Of a stretch of 64,000 bases of DNA, positions 60,673 to 64,000 are shown piece after piece; the first letter of the stretch is position 1; each line of letters begins with the position of its first letter. A program made the translations under genes and the position numbers. Under the pieces are notes generated by a model. It saw only the letters and a list, made by a program, of their open reading frames with translations, did not search any database and was not told where the DNA came from. The stretch is from Brevundimonas sp. LM2 (GTDB lineage Bacteria > Pseudomonadota > Alphaproteobacteria > Caulobacterales > Caulobacteraceae), in assembly GCF_002002865.1 (NCBI RefSeq), contig NZ_CP019508.1:2212501-2276500 (forward strand), written 5' to 3'.

Positions 60673-61341
60673 ATGCAGCGTGAAAAGTGGACGATCCTGG
60701 CGTTCGCTACCCTCATGGCCGTGGTGGCGGCGACGGCGCTCGCTCAGGTCAATCAGGCGGCCGGCAGGGGACCGACCGAGACGACGCTGCAGCCGAGCCG
60801 TGTCGATGCGGCCACCCTGGCCGCGGCGCGACAGAACCCTCTGGCCAATCGACTGCGCATCGCCCTCGCCAATGACCCGAACTATGAGCGCATCCTGGGA
60901 CAGGCCCAGCGGTCTGCCGTTCCGGTGCTGGTGCCTCCCAACCCCGGCCTGGTGCAGACGGCGCGGTTCTATCCCGGGGATCGACAGTACACCCTGGTCG
61001 TGCGCCCCCCGGGCCAGATTGTTGAAATCCTTGGCTCGACCCGCGCCCTGCAGCCGCCCGAGGGAACACGGCTGCCGCCGCCGGAAGCCAATGGACGCGC
61101 CGCAGCCGCGCGTATCACGCGTCAGACGCCCCTGGCCGCCGCCGTCGCCCAGGGCGAAAGCCGTGGCCTGTCCGACATCCGCACCGAGCGGACCGAATAC
61201 GGCGTCGACGTCAGTTTCGTTCGCTTCGGCGCCCTCTACAGCGTGACCTTTGTCTGCGACGATCAGACCAGTCTGGAATGCTCCAACGCGGCGGCCGTGC
61301 AGTTCGCCTCGCAGCTCGAACTGATCGGCGGAGGACAGTGA
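60673..61341 (+). CDS. Exported protein of unknown function
   Basis: A 222-residue protein with an N-terminal signal or anchor (WTILAFATLMAVVAATALAQ). The mature part has no recognised motif; it contains LVVRPPGQIVEILGSTRALQ, a stretch of Pro and Arg, and a C-terminal domain YGVDVSFVRFGALYSVTFVCDD with two cysteines (FVCDD and LECSN) that could form a disulfide. Its TGA overlaps the ATG of the M23 peptidase gene by one base, so the two are co-translated and probably act together in the periplasm. Confidence 0.8.
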   Translation: MQREKWTILAFATLMAVVAATALAQVNQAAGRGPTETTLQPSRVDAATLAAARQNPLANRLRIALANDPNYERILGQAQRSAVPVLVPPNPGLVQTARFYPGDRQYTLVVRPPGQIVEILGSTRALQPPEGTRLPPPEANGRAAAARITRQTPLAAAVAQGESRGLSDIRTERTEYGVDVSFVRFGALYSVTFVCDDQTSLECSNAAAVQFASQLELIGGGQ

Positions 61342-62150
61342 TGCGCAAGCTCGGCCTCGCCCTTGCCCTGCTGCTGACGGCCTGTTCGCCGAACGGATGC
61401 GCGTCGGGCGGTCCCGAACCCACGCCCAAGAACGACGATCCCGTGGCCCCCGCCGGTGACCCGGTCCCCGAGCCGGTGCCGGAGCCGCCGGCACCCGAGA
61501 CGACACCGGTCACCTGGCCGCACGAACCCGCCGGGGCCCTGGTCCCCGGCTCTGGCACCGGCGCGACCGACCCGACCATCTGGGCTCCGGGCATGCGCTT
61601 CCCGATGGAGGCAGCCCCGGCCTATGCCAACTCTCAGGTCTACGGCTACGGCGGCTTCGCGGCTCCCGGCCCCGGCCCCGGGGGGCAGTGCGACGCGCGG
61701 AACTACGCCTACCCATGGCGCGACAACTTCTGCGAGACGCGCGGCTGGACCAACACCATGTGCCCCACCGGCAAGGGGCACCAGGGCCAGGACATCCGCC
61801 CGTCCACCTGCGTGAAAAAGGTTCATGGCGTCGTCGCGGCCGAAGCGGGCGTCGTCACCTCGATCGGGAGCTATTCGGTCTTCATCCGGGGCGATTCCGG
61901 GCGGATCTATCGCTATCTGCACATGGACCCCGCCCATGTGCAGACCATTCTGACCGAGGGTCAGCGGGTGACCCGGGGCCAGCCGATCGGCAAGGTCTCG
62001 GATGCGTTCGGCGGCTCGGCGACGACCATCCACCTGCATTTCGAGATCAAGGCTCCGGTCACCGCGAACGGATCGTCGGCCGTCATCTTCGTCCCGACAT
62101 ACACCAGCCTGGAAGACTCCTATCAGAAGCTGCTGAACGCGACGGCCTGA
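61341..62150 (+). CDS. M23-family peptidase lipoprotein
   Basis: A 269-residue lipoprotein. The lipobox LLLTACSPN marks lipidation at the Cys near residue 15. A Pro/Glu-rich linker (about 25-65) leads to the catalytic domain. Zinc ligands are His and Asp in GHQGQDIRP and His in HLHFEIK, the usual M23 arrangement, with GSYSVFIRGDSGRIYRYLHM between. Members cut peptidoglycan cross-links or act as non-catalytic regulators; both zinc motifs look intact here. It starts at the stop of the upstream exported-protein gene (TGATG). Confidence 0.88.
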   Translation: MRKLGLALALLLTACSPNGCASGGPEPTPKNDDPVAPAGDPVPEPVPEPPAPETTPVTWPHEPAGALVPGSGTGATDPTIWAPGMRFPMEAAPAYANSQVYGYGGFAAPGPGPGGQCDARNYAYPWRDNFCETRGWTNTMCPTGKGHQGQDIRPSTCVKKVHGVVAAEAGVVTSIGSYSVFIRGDSGRIYRYLHMDPAHVQTILTEGQRVTRGQPIGKVSDAFGGSATTIHLHFEIKAPVTANGSSAVIFVPTYTSLEDSYQKLLNATA

Positions 62151-62228
62151 TCCAGGACCGGAACCAAGGCCCCATGAAAAAGGCGACCCTTGAGGGCCGC
62201 CTGATCCATCGCGTGTTGACCCTCGCGG

Positions 62229-62819
62229 TTACATCGCGTCGAGCATTTCCTGGGCGTGGTCGCGGTGCATCGTGACCTTGGGGATGATCTCGGTCGCCAG
62301 AGCGGCGAGGCCCGGGGTCTCGCTGTGGTCCTTGAAGCCGTTCAGCAGGGTCAGGGCCTCGTTGTGGGCCGCGACCTGCTGGGTCAGGTAGACGCGGTCG
62401 AAGTCGGCCGGCGTCGCCGTGTTGAGATTGTCGATCAGACCCTGGCGGCGTTCGTCGAGGGTGGTCGGCAGGGGGGTGTCGGCGGCTTCCGTCGGGGCCA
62501 AGGCCTTCAGCTTCGCGGTCGAGGCGGTGTGGTCGGTCTTGATCATGCCGGCCAGTTCATCGATCCCGGCCGTGCTGGACTTGGCGGCGGCGATGTCGGC
62601 GGACTGCAGCTCGTACATGTCCGAGACGGCAAGCGCGGTGACGAAGCCGCCCGCCGTATTGGCCCCCAGGGTGGCGGCCGAGACCTGGCCGACCGGCACG
62701 GAGGCCGCGTCCTGGGTCGCATTGACGGCCGCGCCGGCGTCGTCGGCGGGTTCGTTGGATGGGCTGCAGGCGCCCAGAAGGGCAAGGGTGGCGGTGCCGG
62801 CGAGAAGCAGACGGATCAT
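62229..62819 (-). CDS. DUF4142 lipoprotein
   Basis: A 196-residue protein with a lipoprotein signal (LLAGTATLALLGACSPS). The mature part is a helical DUF4142 domain: GFVTALAVSDMYELQSADIA, LAGMIKTDHTASTAKLKAL and YLTQQVAAHNEALTLLNGF. The family is periplasmic and often stress-induced, with a ferritin-like helical fold. GAGG lies upstream of the ATG. A perfect EcfG-type promoter ends about 32 bp before the start, linking it to the general stress response. Confidence 0.88.
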   Translation of the reverse strand: MIRLLLAGTATLALLGACSPSNEPADDAGAAVNATQDAASVPVGQVSAATLGANTAGGFVTALAVSDMYELQSADIAAAKSSTAGIDELAGMIKTDHTASTAKLKALAPTEAADTPLPTTLDERRQGLIDNLNTATPADFDRVYLTQQVAAHNEALTLLNGFKDHSETPGLAALATEIIPKVTMHRDHAQEMLDAM

Positions 62820-62850
62820 GAGAGAATTCCTCCAGAGGTTCTGCGACCGT

Positions 62851-62875
62851 AACCGTCACCGCCTCCGGGGGTTCC
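62851..62875 (-). promoter_or_regulatory. Sigma EcfG-type promoter of the DUF4142 gene
   Basis: On the minus strand GGAACC (62875-62870) is followed after 16 bp by GTT (62853-62851), 31 bp before the start codon. Same hexamers and spacing as the two promoters at 17.1-17.4 kb. Confidence 0.68.
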
Positions 62876-62890
62876 TGTGTCGGCTCGCCG

Positions 62891-64000
62891 TCACGCCTCC
62901 TCGAGCATCAGCACGCCGGGCGCGGACTTCAGCGCCCCGCGCAGCGCCCCGTCCAGACGATAGCGTCCAGGCAGACGCATCTCGACCTCGCGCCGCCCGT
63001 CCAGGGAGGCGATCAGGGTGATCTCGCCGCCCTTCCCGGCGGCCACCGCCCGCGCCAGCCGGGCCTGGATGGCGGCGGGATCGGTGGTGCGGGCCGAGAC
63101 GTGAACGCGAAGGCCGACCGTCGAGTCGTCCACCAGGGTCTCCAGCTTCGAACAGTCGTCGCCGAAGAACCGCACCTCCCCGTCCGACGACTTGGCCCGG
63201 ACCCGTACCATCAGGGCCGAGCCGACCTCCAGCAGGTCGCGGCATTTGCGCAGCTGTTCCGGCGGGAACAGGCATTCGAATTCGCCGGTCGGGTCCGAGA
63301 AGGTGACGAAGGCGAATTTCTCGCCGTTCTTGGCGCTGGCCCGCTCCTGACGGCGGCGCACCACCCCGGCCATCATGAAGGCGTCGTGGCCCTGTTCGGC
63401 CCGCTGCACCGCCTCGGCGACGAAGGTGATGCGCTTCCTGCGCAGCGCCCCCTCCATGTCCTCCAGCGGGTGGCCCGACAGGTAGAAGCCCACGGCCGAC
63501 AGCTCCTGATCCAGCCGCTCGGGCCCGACCCAGGGTTCGACGCTCTTGAGCCGGGGCCGGGCCGCCCCCGCCTGATCGGCCCCGAACAGACTGACCTGGG
63601 ACGAGGACCGGTCGGCCGCCACGCTCTGGCAATAGGCCATCAGGGTGTCGGCCTGTTCGAACAGCTGACGCCGGTTCGGGTGGATGGAATCGAAGGCCCC
63701 GGCCTTGGCCAGTCCCTCCAGCGCCCGCTTGTTCACGGCGCGCGGATCGACCCGCTCGAGGAAGTCGAAGATGTCGGCGAACCGCCCGCCGGTCTCGCGC
63801 ACCTCGACCACGTGTTTCATGGCCTCCAGGCCCACATTGCGGATCGCCCCCAGGGCGTACAGCACGGCCCCCTCCCCTTCGCGCCAGGCGACGTCGAAAT
63901 CGGCCGAGGAGGCGTTCACATCGGGCGCGCGCACCGGCACGCCGAACTTGCGCGCGTCCTGGTAGAAGACCGCCAGCTTGTCGGTGTTCGACAGATCCAG
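62891..64000 (-). CDS. dnaE: DNA polymerase III alpha subunit, C-terminal part
   Basis: About 370 C-terminal residues of DnaE; the gene continues past the right edge. Visible are the end of the fingers/polymerase region ([24 protein letters not shown] and [11 protein letters not shown]), the helix-hairpin-helix segment ([26 protein letters not shown]), the linker with [11 protein letters not shown], the OB-fold ([28 protein letters not shown]) and the C-terminal tau-binding-type domain. The PHP and catalytic domains lie outside. It is the replicative polymerase. Confidence 0.95.
   Translation of the reverse strand: MDLSNTDKLAVFYQDARKFGVPVRAPDVNASSADFDVAWREGEGAVLYALGAIRNVGLEAMKHVVEVRETGGRFADIFDFLERVDPRAVNKRALEGLAKAGAFDSIHPNRRQLFEQADTLMAYCQSVAADRSSSQVSLFGADQAGAARPRLKSVEPWVGPERLDQELSAVGFYLSGHPLEDMEGALRRKRITFVAEAVQRAEQGHDAFMMAGVVRRRQERASAKNGEKFAFVTFSDPTGEFECLFPPEQLRKCRDLLEVGSALMVRVRAKSSDGEVRFFGDDCSKLETLVDDSTVGLRVHVSARTTDPAAIQARLARAVAAGKGGEITLIASLDGRREVEMRLPGRYRLDGALRGALKSAPGVLMLEEA

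Overview
The window is a GC-rich, gene-dense chromosomal segment of an alphaproteobacterium. Caulobacterales is the best fit, probably a Brevundimonas-like genus. The pointers are a PopA-like receiver/degenerate-GGDEF protein, an hfsE-hfsF-hfsG-type holdfast polysaccharide cluster, LpxI in place of LpxH, Lon/ClpX/ClpP genes close together, and general-stress (sigma EcfG type) promoters of the form GGAACC-N16-GTT. No insertion sequence, prophage or CRISPR array was seen. The taxonomic assignment is inference from gene content.

Layout. 0-6.5 kb: end of a YihY/BrkB membrane protein, a popA-like gene, a GT4 glycosyltransferase and a large autotransporter with calcium-type Asp motifs. 6.5-16 kb: tRNA-Val, then a proteostasis block on the minus strand (lon, clpX, clpP, tig) with a HAD phosphatase and two uncharacterised genes between, then a Tat-exported polysaccharide deacetylase. 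16-21.9 kb: an MBL hydrolase, a small stress islet (ElaB/YqjD-like, 48-aa Pro-rich and KGG proteins) with two EcfG-type promoters, a fused EgtB-EgtD ergothioneine enzyme, an acyl-CoA dehydrogenase, an SCP2 protein and tRNA-Ser. 22-27 kb: overlapping polysaccharide genes (priming transferase, flippase, two GT2 enzymes) resembling part of a holdfast locus. 27-33.6 kb: a trypsin-like protein, oligopeptidase B, a GNAT acetyltransferase, a two-gene copper-type envelope module, and a divergent receiver/degenerate histidine-kinase pair.

33.6-45.5 kb is the accessory-rich stretch. It holds tRNA-Gln and tRNA-Pro, a divergent ketol-acid reductoisomerase whose start codon overlaps that of a divergent DUF924 gene, a TetR/hydroxylase pair with a palindromic operator, and thyA and folA separated by an AT-richer HEPN-type gene pair. 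A second sterol-desaturase-family gene is bracketed by inverted arrays of 7-bp repeats. Old yellow enzyme, a YciI-like protein, an unknown small protein, Mrp and miaA follow.

45.5-60.4 kb is the classic envelope/translation run on the minus strand, transcribed rpsB, tsf, pyrH, frr, uppS, cdsA, dxr, rseP, bamA, ompH, lpxD, fabZ, lpxA, lpxI, lpxB. It couples translation factors with isoprenoid, phospholipid, lipid A and outer-membrane assembly, and most junctions overlap or abut. A paired inverted G/C palindromic element sits between rpsB and tsf. 60.6-64 kb: a secreted protein plus an M23 lipoprotein, a DUF4142 lipoprotein with a third EcfG-type promoter, and the C-terminal part of dnaE running off the right edge.

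The best candidates for undescribed biology are the HEPN pair between thyA and folA, the inverted heptamer arrays at both ends of the 40-kb desaturase gene, the EgtB-EgtD fusion, and the kinase-like protein without a phosphorylatable histidine opposite a stand-alone receiver.
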